Assembly: GCF_031501865.1 (NCBI RefSeq) | Contig: NZ_JARRCW010000001.1 | Coordinates: forward strand, 1,187,001-1,251,000 | DNA: 64,000 bases | Source of the DNA: Pseudovibrio sp. M1P-2-3 | Lineage (GTDB): Bacteria > Pseudomonadota > Alphaproteobacteria > Rhizobiales > Stappiaceae | Direction: 5' to 3' | Part shown: positions 55,672-64,000 of the stretch, in pieces | Layout of the letters: the number at the start of each line of letters is the position of its first letter | How positions within the stretch are numbered: the stretch's first letter is position 1 | Made by a program: the position numbers and the translations under genes | Notes under the pieces: model-generated | Database searches by the model: none | What the model saw: the letters and a program-made list of their open reading frames with translations, nothing else | What the model was told of the DNA's origin: nothing

Positions 55672-58600
55672 ATGTCGCAAGAGGTCATGAACCTGTTCAA
55701 CCAACAGGCTCCAGCACAGACCTTCGATCATATCCGCATCTCAATCGCCAGTCCGGAAAAAATTCTTTCCTGGTCTTTCGGTGAGATTAAAAAGCCGGAA
55801 ACGATCAACTACAGAACGTTCAAGCCTGAGCGTGATGGTCTGTTTTGTGCTCGTATCTTTGGTCCTGTAAAGGACTACGAGTGTTTGTGCGGTAAGTACA
55901 AGCGCATGAAATACAAAGGCGTCATCTGTGAGAAATGTGGTGTTGAAGTCACCCTTTCACGCGTGCGCCGTGAACGGATGGGTCATATCGAGCTCGCAGC
56001 TCCTGTGGCACACATCTGGTTCCTGAAATCTCTGCCATCTCGTATTGGTACACTTCTGGACATGACGCTCAAAGATCTTGAGCGCATTTTGTACTTTGAG
56101 AATTACGTTGTAATCGAGCCGGGTCTTACAGCTTTGAAACAGCATCAGCTGCTTTCAGAAGAAGAGTATGTAAACGCTCAGGACGAATACGGCGAAGATG
56201 CCTTCACCGCGATGATCGGTGCGGAAGCTATCCGCGAAATTCTGATGTCTATGGACCTTCAGCGTGAGAGCGAGAAGATCCGTCAGGAAATTGCAGAAGC
56301 TACAACCGAGCTGAAGCCTAAGAAGCTGGCTAAGCGTCTTAAGGTTGTTGAAGCGTTTATCGAGTCAGGTAACCGTCCCGAGTGGATGATCTTGACTGTT
56401 GTTCCGGTGATCCCGCCAGATCTTCGTCCATTGGTTCCTCTGGACGGTGGCCGGTTCGCGACATCAGATCTTAACGATCTGTATCGCCGTGTGATCAACC
56501 GTAACAACCGCTTGAAGCGTCTGATCGAGCTTCGTGCTCCCGATATCATTATCCGTAACGAAAAACGTATGCTGCAGGAATCTGTTGATGCGTTGTTCGA
56601 TAACGGACGTCGTGGCCGTGTGATTCAAGGTGCTAACAAGCGTCCGCTGAAATCACTCTCCGACATGTTGAAGGGTAAGCAGGGTCGTTTCCGTCAGAAC
56701 CTTCTTGGTAAACGCGTGGATTACTCCGGTCGTTCCGTTATTACCGTGGGTCCTGAGCTGAAGCTGCATCAGTGTGGTCTTCCTAAGAAGATGGCTCTGG
56801 AGCTATTCAAACCGTTCATCTACTCCCGCCTTGATGCCAAAGGCTTCTCCTCTACGGTTAAGCAGGCGAAAAAGCTGGTTGAGAAAGAACGTCCGGAAGT
56901 CTGGGATATTCTTGACGAAGTGATCCGCGAGCATCCGGTTCTTTTGAACCGTGCGCCAACGCTGCACCGTCTTGGCATTCAGGCCTTTGAACCTACATTG
57001 ATTGAAGGTAAAGCTATCCAGCTGCACCCACTCGTTTGTTCTGCGTTTAACGCTGACTTCGATGGTGACCAGATGGCGGTACACGTACCACTGTCTTTGG
57101 AAGCCCAGCTTGAAGCCCGTACCTTGATGATGTCTACAAACAACATCTTGCATCCGGCGAACGGTGGTCCAATCATCGTGCCGTCTCAGGATATTGTTCT
57201 GGGTCTTTACTACCTCTCCATCATGGCTGAGGGAGAACCAGGTGAAGGCATGGCGTTCGGTAACATGGGCGAGCTGCATCACGCGCTCGAAACCAAGGCA
57301 ATTACCGTACACACAAAAATTCGTGGCCGCTTCAAGTCAATTGATGAGTTTGGTAATCCAACATCAAAAATCTACGAGACAACACCTGGTCGTCTCATGA
57401 TTGCTGAATTGCTGCCAAAGCATCACGAAGTGCCTTTTGATGCTTGTAACAAGCTGATGACGAAAAAAGAAATCTCCAAGATGATCGATACGGTTTACCG
57501 TGCCACCGGTCAAAAAGAGACAGTCATCTTCTGTGACCGTGTCATGCAGCTCGGATTTAAAAACGCTTGTCGCGCTGGTATTTCCTTCGGTATGGATGAC
57601 ATGGTTATCCCTGATACGAAGGCTGGCCTTGTGGACGGCACATCCAACATGGTTACCGAGTACGAACAACAGTACAACGACGGTCTGATCACTCAGGGCG
57701 AGAAGTACAACAAGGTTGTTGATGCTTGGGCCAAGTGTACGGACAAAGTTGCTGACGAGATGATGAAACGCATCTCTGCAACAGAGTTCGAAGAGGATAG
57801 TGGTCGTCAAAAACAGATGAACTCTGTTTACATGATGGCGCACTCCGGGGCTCGTGGTTCACCTGCTCAGATGAAGCAGCTAGGCGGTATGCGTGGATTG
57901 ATGGCGAAACCTGACGGTTCCATCATCGAAAACCCGATTATCGCGAACTTTAAAGAAGGCCTGTCAGTTCTCGAGTACTTCAACTCCACCCACGGTGCTC
58001 GTAAGGGTCTGGCGGATACAGCGTTGAAGACTGCGAACTCCGGTTACCTGACACGCCGCCTTGTTGACGTTGCACAGGACAGTATCATTCTGGAGCCTGA
58101 CTGCGGATCCCAAAACGGTATTTCGGTTTCACCGATTGTTGATGCTGGTAACGTTATTGCCACATTGGGAATGCGCGTACTTGGCCGTACCACGGTTGAT
58201 GATGTTATTAACAATGAGACCGGCGAAGTTATCGTACCTAAGGGGCACTTGATTGATGAGAAGGACGTAGATGCTATTGAAGCAGCTAAAGTCCAGATGA
58301 TCAAAATCCGTTCTGTGCTGACTTGTGAAACCAAGACAGGCGTTTGCGGTGCATGTTATGGCCGTGACCTTGCACGCGGTACACCTGTCAACATGGGTGA
58401 AGCTGTTGGTGTTATTGCCGCTCAGTCCATTGGTGAGCCAGGTACCCAGCTGACCATGCGTACCTTCCATATTGGTGGTACGGCGCAGGTTGTTGATAGT
58501 TCGTACGTCGAATCCAATTTCGAAGGTACGGTTAAAATGCGTAACCGTAGTGTTGAGCGTGATTCCGACGGCAACAGCATTGTTACCGCTCGTAACATGT

Positions 58601-59871
58601 CCATCCTCGTTATCGATAGTGATGGTAATGAGCGCGCATCGCATCGCTTGGCGTATGGTTCCAAGCTTCATGTTGATGAAGGTGATGAAGTTAAGCGCGG
58701 CGAGCGTCTGGCTGAGTGGGATCCATATACCCGCCCAATCCTGACTGATGTCTCCGGTAAAGTTTCCTTCGAGGATCTGGTTGATGGGTCTTCTGTGAAA
58801 GAAACAACCGATGAGGCAACCGGTATCACCAAACGCGTGGTCATCGACTGGCGTTCAAATGCGCGTGCAGCTGACCTGAAGCCTGCTATTGTCATTAATG
58901 ACAAGGACGGCAAGCCGAAGAAGCTTCCACGTGGTAATGATGCACGTTCCTTGCTGTCTCCTGACGCGATTTTGTCAGTGCAGCTGGGTGATACGGTTTC
59001 TGCTGGTGACGTGCTGGCACGTATTCCTCTTGAGTCTGCCAAGACGAAAGATATTACCGGTGGTCTGCCGCGTGTTGCTGAATTGTTCGAGGCACGTCGT
59101 CCAAAGGATCATGCGATTATTGCTGAAGTTGATGGTACAATTCGTTTTGGCCGTGACTACAAGAATAAGCGCCGCATCATTATTGATCCAAGCGAAGAGG
59201 GTCTTGAGCCGGTCGAATACCTTATTCCAAAAGGCAAGCACTTCTACTTCCAGGAAGGGGACACAATCGAGAAAGGTGAATACCTTGTCGATGGTAACCC
59301 AGCGCCACATGACATTCTTGCCATTAAGGGTGTTGAGGCACTTGCAGCCTACCTTGTGAATGAAATTCAGGAAGTCTACCGTCTTCAGGGTGTGGGCATC
59401 AACGATAAGCACATCGAGGTTATCGTTCGTCAGATGCTTCAGAAAGTTGAGATCACAGATCCAGGTGAGACCGAGTTCTTCGCTGGTGAGCAGGTTGATC
59501 GTATTGACTTTGATGAATCAAACCAGAAGGCAATCGATAAGGCTCGTGATCCGGCTAAAGGGGTTCCTGTGCTGCTTGGTATTACCAAGGCAAGCCTGCA
59601 GACACGCTCCTTCTTCTCAGCAGCGTCCTTCCAGGAAACAACGCGTGTTCTCACAGAGGCCGCGGTCCATGGAAAGATCGATCCGCTGGATGGCTTGAAG
59701 GAAAACGTGATTGTGGGTCGCTTGATCCCGGCAGGTACCGGCGGAACCATGAACAAGATCCGCAAGGTGGCTACATTGCGCGATGATCTTATTCAAGATG
59801 CACGCAGGGCAAGCTCCAATGCGGGCAACGCCGATGCGATGCTTGAGGACTTTAGTAGCGGGTTTAACTAG
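55672..59871 (+). CDS. rpoC: RNA polymerase beta' subunit
   Basis: 1399 residues, similar to E. coli. The first zinc site is [20 protein letters not shown] (four Cys, about 70-90), the active-site loop is [14 protein letters not shown] (three Asp) and the second zinc site includes [15 protein letters not shown]. The trigger-loop region has ETLMTM-like [16 protein letters not shown]. The ATG has GGAGAG upstream. It ends 20 bases before a strong terminator. Confidence 0.98.
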   Translation: MSQEVMNLFNQQAPAQTFDHIRISIASPEKILSWSFGEIKKPETINYRTFKPERDGLFCARIFGPVKDYECLCGKYKRMKYKGVICEKCGVEVTLSRVRRERMGHIELAAPVAHIWFLKSLPSRIGTLLDMTLKDLERILYFENYVVIEPGLTALKQHQLLSEEEYVNAQDEYGEDAFTAMIGAEAIREILMSMDLQRESEKIRQEIAEATTELKPKKLAKRLKVVEAFIESGNRPEWMILTVVPVIPPDLRPLVPLDGGRFATSDLNDLYRRVINRNNRLKRLIELRAPDIIIRNEKRMLQESVDALFDNGRRGRVIQGANKRPLKSLSDMLKGKQGRFRQNLLGKRVDYSGRSVITVGPELKLHQCGLPKKMALELFKPFIYSRLDAKGFSSTVKQAKKLVEKERPEVWDILDEVIREHPVLLNRAPTLHRLGIQAFEPTLIEGKAIQLHPLVCSAFNADFDGDQMAVHVPLSLEAQLEARTLMMSTNNILHPANGGPIIVPSQDIVLGLYYLSIMAEGEPGEGMAFGNMGELHHALETKAITVHTKIRGRFKSIDEFGNPTSKIYETTPGRLMIAELLPKHHEVPFDACNKLMTKKEISKMIDTVYRATGQKETVIFCDRVMQLGFKNACRAGISFGMDDMVIPDTKAGLVDGTSNMVTEYEQQYNDGLITQGEKYNKVVDAWAKCTDKVADEMMKRISATEFEEDSGRQKQMNSVYMMAHSGARGSPAQMKQLGGMRGLMAKPDGSIIENPIIANFKEGLSVLEYFNSTHGARKGLADTALKTANSGYLTRRLVDVAQDSIILEPDCGSQNGISVSPIVDAGNVIATLGMRVLGRTTVDDVINNETGEVIVPKGHLIDEKDVDAIEAAKVQMIKIRSVLTCETKTGVCGACYGRDLARGTPVNMGEAVGVIAAQSIGEPGTQLTMRTFHIGGTAQVVDSSYVESNFEGTVKMRNRSVERDSDGNSIVTARNMSILVIDSDGNERASHRLAYGSKLHVDEGDEVKRGERLAEWDPYTRPILTDVSGKVSFEDLVDGSSVKETTDEATGITKRVVIDWRSNARAADLKPAIVINDKDGKPKKLPRGNDARSLLSPDAILSVQLGDTVSAGDVLARIPLESAKTKDITGGLPRVAELFEARRPKDHAIIAEVDGTIRFGRDYKNKRRIIIDPSEEGLEPVEYLIPKGKHFYFQEGDTIEKGEYLVDGNPAPHDILAIKGVEALAAYLVNEIQEVYRLQGVGINDKHIEVIVRQMLQKVEITDPGETEFFAGEQVDRIDFDESNQKAIDKARDPAKGVPVLLGITKASLQTRSFFSAASFQETTRVLTEAAVHGKIDPLDGLKENVIVGRLIPAGTGGTMNKIRKVATLRDDLIQDARRASSNAGNADAMLEDFSSGFN

Positions 59872-59891
59872 GCTACTGCAGGAAACACAAA

Positions 59892-59915
59892 AAAGGCCGC
59901 CACTTGGCGGCCTTT
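59892..59915 (+). terminator. Rho-independent terminator of rpoC
   Basis: Perfect 10-bp stem AAAGGCCGCC (59892-59901), loop ACTT, GGCGGCCTTT (59906-59915), followed by GCTTTT. The next gene begins 17 bases on, so its ribosome binding site is just beyond the hairpin. Confidence 0.9.
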
Positions 59916-59931
59916 GCTTTTGGAGAAGAAA

Positions 59932-60246
59932 ATGGAAGACAAAAAACTCTCTGACATGATCGACAGTGACTCTGGGCCAATAGTATATGTGCTTGTTGGC
60001 CGCGGCTGGGAAGTTGAGGATGGCGATCCGGAAGATGCCATACCGTTTAACATCCTTTTAACAGCAGCCGATGATGATGCCGCTGTGCGTCGCTCGCTGG
60101 AATCTTTAGGTGAGCAAGGCTATGTTTCTGCAGAGCTGGACCAGATCGGTGTGGTCACGGAAGTGCCCGAGGACGACACTTTGGGAGATGCCTATCAAGA
60201 CGCGCTGGCCGGAAATGTGGCGATCATTGCCTTTAAGGACTCTTGA
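59932..60246 (+). CDS. Small acidic protein of unknown function
   Basis: 104 residues from the ATG at 59932 with GGAGAAG upstream. It is strongly acidic (over 20 Asp/Glu) and has no signal peptide or membrane segment. Pieces such as GPIVYVLVGRGWEVEDGDPE and LDQIGVVTEVPEDDTL suggest a compact alpha/beta fold. I do not recognise the family. It lies between the rpoC terminator and the str operon, with good codon usage and ribosome binding site, so it is very likely real. It must be read by terminator read-through or from its own promoter. Confidence 0.7.
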   Translation: MEDKKLSDMIDSDSGPIVYVLVGRGWEVEDGDPEDAIPFNILLTAADDDAAVRRSLESLGEQGYVSAELDQIGVVTEVPEDDTLGDAYQDALAGNVAIIAFKDS

Positions 60247-60607
60247 AACTGAGTTTACCCAACGCCATTTTGGTGGGAAATCAGCAGTGCCGTTGGCGAA
60301 AAAGCCCCTACGCACTGATATAATTTGAGTTCCGGAAGATTTTCTATGGAAACCACTTGACCTTTGATGTGCTGGTGAGTAGTTTTCGCGCAACCTTATG
60401 GCAGGCGGTAAGCAATGTCCTTTTTTGGTAACGCCGCGTTACTGAAATACTGAAGCTTAAACGCTGTCGGGTTCAAAGACGAATATGTGTTGGAAGCTTG
60501 TATAGGTTTGTACAACGATAGCTGCTGCATCTTGTTTGGGTGTGTTGCGCTGCGTGCAAAGCTTATCGGCTTTTGGCTGAAGAACATTAGGTAAAGGGCA
60601 ATTAAGT
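60247..60607 (+). promoter_or_regulatory. Leader region of the str operon
   Basis: 361 bases without a gene. The region should hold the promoter for rpsL-rpsG-fusA-tuf, but I see no consensus pair as good as that of the tRNA-Tyr operon. No clear terminator or riboswitch was seen. Confidence 0.35.
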
Positions 60608-60979
60608 ATGCCGACGATCAACCAGTTGATCCGTAAAACACGGACCGTTCCGCCGAAGCGGAACAAGGTACCGGCAATGGAGGCCTGCCCGCAGAAGCGC
60701 GGCGTGTGTACTCGTGTGTATACAACGACTCCAAAGAAGCCGAACTCGGCTCTTCGTAAAGTGGCAAAGATCCGCCTTACAAATGGCTTTGAAGTAATCG
60801 GTTATATTCCTGGTGAGGGGCATAACCTGCAGGAGCACTCTGTTGTGATGATTCGCGGCGGTCGTGTGAAGGATTTGCCGGGTGTGCGCTACCACATTAT
60901 CCGTGGTGTGCTTGATACCCAGGGTGTTAAAGATCGTAAGCAGCGTCGTTCTAAGTATGGCGCTAAGCGTCCGAAATAA
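60608..60979 (+). CDS. rpsL: 30S ribosomal protein S12
   Basis: 123 residues. It starts [12 protein letters not shown]. The streptomycin-linked loops are wild type: [18 protein letters not shown] (Lys43) and [12 protein letters not shown] (Lys88). It shapes the decoding centre. First gene of the str operon; rpsG follows at 13 bases. Confidence 0.97.
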   Translation: MPTINQLIRKTRTVPPKRNKVPAMEACPQKRGVCTRVYTTTPKKPNSALRKVAKIRLTNGFEVIGYIPGEGHNLQEHSVVMIRGGRVKDLPGVRYHIIRGVLDTQGVKDRKQRRSKYGAKRPK

Positions 60980-60992
60980 TAGGATATAATAG

Positions 60993-61463
<471 letters not shown>

Positions 61464-61488
61464 TTACCTGGAATAGAGGCTGACTGCC

Positions 61489-63564
61489 ATGTCACGCACG
61501 CATAATATCGAGGACTACCGTAACTTCGGCATCATGGCTCACATTGATGCTGGTAAGACGACGACAACAGAGCGTATCCTCTATTACACCGGTAAGTCAC
61601 ACAAAATCGGTGAAGTTCATGATGGTGCTGCCACTATGGACTGGATGGAGCAGGAGCAGGAGCGTGGTATTACCATTACTTCTGCTGCTACTACAGCTCA
61701 CTGGAATGGTAAGCGTCTGAACATCATTGATACTCCAGGTCACGTTGACTTCACAATTGAAGTTGAACGTTCCCTGCGTGTTCTTGATGGTGCTGTAGCT
61801 CTTCTTGATGCAAACGCTGGTGTTGAACCTCAGACTGAAACCGTATGGCGTCAGGCTGACAAGTACAACGTTCCGCGTATGATCTTCGTCAACAAGATGG
61901 ATAAGCTCGGTGCTGATTTCTACCGTTGTGTAGAAATGATCGAGAAGCGTCTCGGCGCAAACCCGCTTTGCTTGCAGCTGCCAATCGGTGCTGAAAGCGA
62001 ATTTGCTGGTGTTGTCGATCTTCTGAAGATGAAGGCATTGGTTTGGAATGGCGAGAGCCTCGGCGCAAGCTGGGATGAGCTCGATATTCCTGCAGAACTT
62101 GCTGATAAAGCAGCTGAATTCCGCGATAAACTTATCGAGGGTGCAGTTGAAGTCGATGAAGCAGCAATGGAAGCTTATCTTGAAGGTGAAGAGCCTTCCA
62201 ATGAGAAGCTTCAAGAGCTTATTCGTAAGGGTACGATCGCAGGGGACTTTGTTCCTGTTCTGTGTGGTACGGCGTTTAAGAACAAAGGTGTTCAACCTCT
62301 TCTTGATGCTGTTGTCGATTACCTGCCAAGCCCAGTCGAAGTTCCTGCCATTAAAGGCATCGACGCTAAGACTGAAGAAGAAACTGTACGCGAGTCTTCT
62401 GATGAAGAGCCGCTCGGTATGCTTGCATTTAAGATCATGAACGATCCGTTCGTTGGTTCTTTGACATTCGCACGTATTTACTCTGGTGTACTTTCCAAGG
62501 GTTCTTCTGTGCTGAACACTGTTAAAGGCAAGCGCGAACGCGTTGGTCGCATGATGCAGATGCACTCAAATTCCCGCGATGACATCGATGTAGCCTATGC
62601 AGGTGATATTGTTGCTATCGCAGGCCTGAAGGACACCACTACTGGTGATACTCTTTGTGATCCTCTCAAGCCAGTTATCTTGGAACGTATGGAGTTCCCG
62701 GATCCGGTTATCGAGATCGCTGTAGAGCCTAAAACCAAAGGTGACCAAGAGAAGATGGGTCTTGCCCTGAATCGCTTGGCTGCTGAGGATCCGTCCTTCC
62801 GCGTAAAGACAGATGAAGAATCCGGCCAGACTATTATTGCTGGTATGGGTGAACTTCACCTGGATATCCTTGTTGATCGCATGAAGCGTGAATTCAAGGT
62901 TGAAGCAAACATCGGTGCGCCTCAGGTTGCTTACCGTGAAACCATCACCCGTCCTGCGGATGTTGATTACACGCATAAAAAGCAGTCCGGTGGTACTGGT
63001 CAGTTTGCTCGCATTAAACTCTCTATCCTGCCTAACGAAGTTGGTGCTGGATTTGAGTTTGATAACACGATTGTTGGCGGTAACGTGCCTAAGGAATACA
63101 TCCCTGGTGTATCCAAAGGTATCCAAAGCGTCATGTCTTCCGGTCCACTTGCTGGGTTCCCGATGGTTGATATCAAGGCTGTTCTTACGGACGGTGCCTA
63201 TCATGATGTTGACTCCTCGGTTCTAGCGTTTGAGATCGCCGGTCGTGCTGGTTTCCGTGAAGCTATTTCCAAAGCTGGACCTAAACTTCTGGAACCAATT
63301 ATGAAGGTTGAGGTTGTTACCCCTGAAGATTACATGGGTGACGTGATTGGTGATCTGAATTCCCGTCGTGGACAGATTGCTGGTACCGAAAACCGCGGTG
63401 TCGTGACCGTTATCACTGCTATGGTTCCGCTGGCCAACATGTTTGGTTACGTCAACAACTTGCGCTCTATGTCGCAAGGACGTGCGCAGTATTCCATGGT
63501 GTTCGATCATTACGATCAAGTCCCTCAGGCTGTTGCTGATGAGGTTATGGCGAAGTACGCCTAA
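61489..63564 (+). CDS. fusA: Elongation factor G
   Basis: 691 residues. G motifs are [30 protein letters not shown] and [14 protein letters not shown]. Domains II-V follow, with the domain IV loop [10 protein letters not shown] and the final [24 protein letters not shown] segment. It drives translocation on the ribosome. Only 25 bases separate it from rpsG; tuf follows at 45 bases. Confidence 0.98.
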   Translation: MSRTHNIEDYRNFGIMAHIDAGKTTTTERILYYTGKSHKIGEVHDGAATMDWMEQEQERGITITSAATTAHWNGKRLNIIDTPGHVDFTIEVERSLRVLDGAVALLDANAGVEPQTETVWRQADKYNVPRMIFVNKMDKLGADFYRCVEMIEKRLGANPLCLQLPIGAESEFAGVVDLLKMKALVWNGESLGASWDELDIPAELADKAAEFRDKLIEGAVEVDEAAMEAYLEGEEPSNEKLQELIRKGTIAGDFVPVLCGTAFKNKGVQPLLDAVVDYLPSPVEVPAIKGIDAKTEEETVRESSDEEPLGMLAFKIMNDPFVGSLTFARIYSGVLSKGSSVLNTVKGKRERVGRMMQMHSNSRDDIDVAYAGDIVAIAGLKDTTTGDTLCDPLKPVILERMEFPDPVIEIAVEPKTKGDQEKMGLALNRLAAEDPSFRVKTDEESGQTIIAGMGELHLDILVDRMKREFKVEANIGAPQVAYRETITRPADVDYTHKKQSGGTGQFARIKLSILPNEVGAGFEFDNTIVGGNVPKEYIPGVSKGIQSVMSSGPLAGFPMVDIKAVLTDGAYHDVDSSVLAFEIAGRAGFREAISKAGPKLLEPIMKVEVVTPEDYMGDVIGDLNSRRGQIAGTENRGVVTVITAMVPLANMFGYVNNLRSMSQGRAQYSMVFDHYDQVPQAVADEVMAKYA

Positions 63565-63609
63565 ACCTAATCGCAGTCAAAAGGATTACAGAGAGAACGG
63601 AGAAATCCG

Positions 63610-64000
63610 ATGGCTAAAGAAAAATTTGAACGTACAAAGCCACACGTCAACATCGGCACAATCGGCCACGTTGACCACGGCAAAACAACTTTGACAGCTG
63701 CGATCACCAAATCTTTCGGTGATTTCAAGGCTTACGACGAAATCGATGGCGCTCCTGAAGAGCGTGCTCGCGGTATCACCATTTCAACAGCACACGTTGA
63801 ATATGAAACCGAAGCTCGTCACTACGCACACGTTGACTGTCCAGGCCACGCCGATTATGTGAAAAACATGATCACCGGTGCGGCTCAGATGGATGGCGCG
63901 ATCCTCGTTGTTAACGCTGCAGATGGCCCAATGCCTCAGACACGTGAGCACATTCTGCTCGCACGTCAGGTTGGTGTTCCTGCTCTGGTTGTCTTCATGA
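63610..64000 (+). CDS. tuf: Elongation factor Tu, copy 2 (tufA position; 3' end outside window)
   Basis: 130 residues are visible, and the protein is identical to copy 1 over that length. GHVDHGKT and DCPGHADYV are present. The ATG has AGAGAACGGAG upstream. In the first 39 codons it differs from copy 1 at 20 third positions; in the following ~91 codons it differs at only two. This marks recent gene conversion of the interior of the gene. It is the last seen gene of the str operon; in this family rpsJ usually follows. Confidence 0.98.
   Translation, partial: MAKEKFERTKPHVNIGTIGHVDHGKTTLTAAITKSFGDFKAYDEIDGAPEERARGITISTAHVEYETEARHYAHVDCPGHADYVKNMITGAAQMDGAILVVNAADGPMPQTREHILLARQVGVPALVVFM

Noticed and set aside
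61597-62565. 322-residue antisense frame inside fusA, and similar antisense frames in rpoB, rpoC and tuf
   Set aside because: Highly expressed genes with biased codons leave long antisense frames open. None has a recognisable domain or ribosome binding site.

Overview
The window looks like a chromosome segment of an alphaproteobacterium of moderate GC. The most likely placement is the Hyphomicrobiales (Rhizobiales), perhaps near marine Stappiaceae/Pseudovibrio-type bacteria. The order-level call rests on small families typical of alphaproteobacteria (DUF3126, DUF2336, PAS_5/DUF1332, a zf-CHCC protein, a BTLCP transglutaminase-like peptidase, a XagB-type glycosyltransferase), on the gene order tRNA-Tyr/tRNA-Gly/tuf/tRNA-Trp/secE/nusG/rpl/rpoBC/rpsLG/fusA/tuf, and on palindromic intergenic repeats of a rhizobial style. 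The genus is inference only.

Layout. 1-8.3 kb: the 5' part of a periplasmic solute-binding protein, a membrane glycosyltransferase, a large secreted SH3-domain protein facing it, and a three-gene ABC efflux operon (permease, ATPase, HlyD lipoprotein) with palindromes and a hairpin over its ribosome binding site. 8.7-12.6 kb: two tandem TrkH potassium transporter subunits and sfsA. 12.6-13.8 kb: an IS110-family element inserted in a palindromic repeat directly at the sfsA stop. 14-27.4 kb: housekeeping and signalling genes (gpt, cinA-like, FAD monooxygenase, zinc-finger protein, hydrolase, cysE, gamma-carbonic anhydrase, BTLCP peptidase, double PilZ protein, PAS protein, rhomboid, CBS, patatin, hisI, folE, Fe-S scaffold, yidD). 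27.6-39 kb: tRNA-Tyr, ASCH protein, glycosyltransferase, thrS, a second repeat copy, a secreted beta-repeat protein, two flavin enzymes, DUF2336, nadK, anmK. 39-45.9 kb: two sodium symporters on opposite strands around two identical tRNA-Thr genes and an MFS exporter, a gene-poor 0.9 kb, then rlmB. 46-64 kb: the tuf-secE-nusG-rplKAJL-rpoBC and str (rpsL-rpsG-fusA-tuf) translation/transcription clusters.

The most notable observation is that the 205-base non-coding end of the IS110 element can be read as a complete bridge RNA. It has two internal loops whose four guide segments match, in the expected order and strand sense, the left target, right target, left donor and right donor, around an AG/CT core. 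Removing the element at that core rebuilds the sfsA end joined to a palindromic repeat of which a second, uninterrupted copy lies at about 31.9 kb. Other points worth a second look are a sharp gene-conversion boundary between the two tuf genes, the ribosome-binding-site hairpin of the efflux operon, the repetitive secreted protein beside the glycosyltransferase, and an unrecognised small acidic protein between rpoC and rpsL.

All calls come from reading the sequence and remembered family features; no database search or folding program was run.
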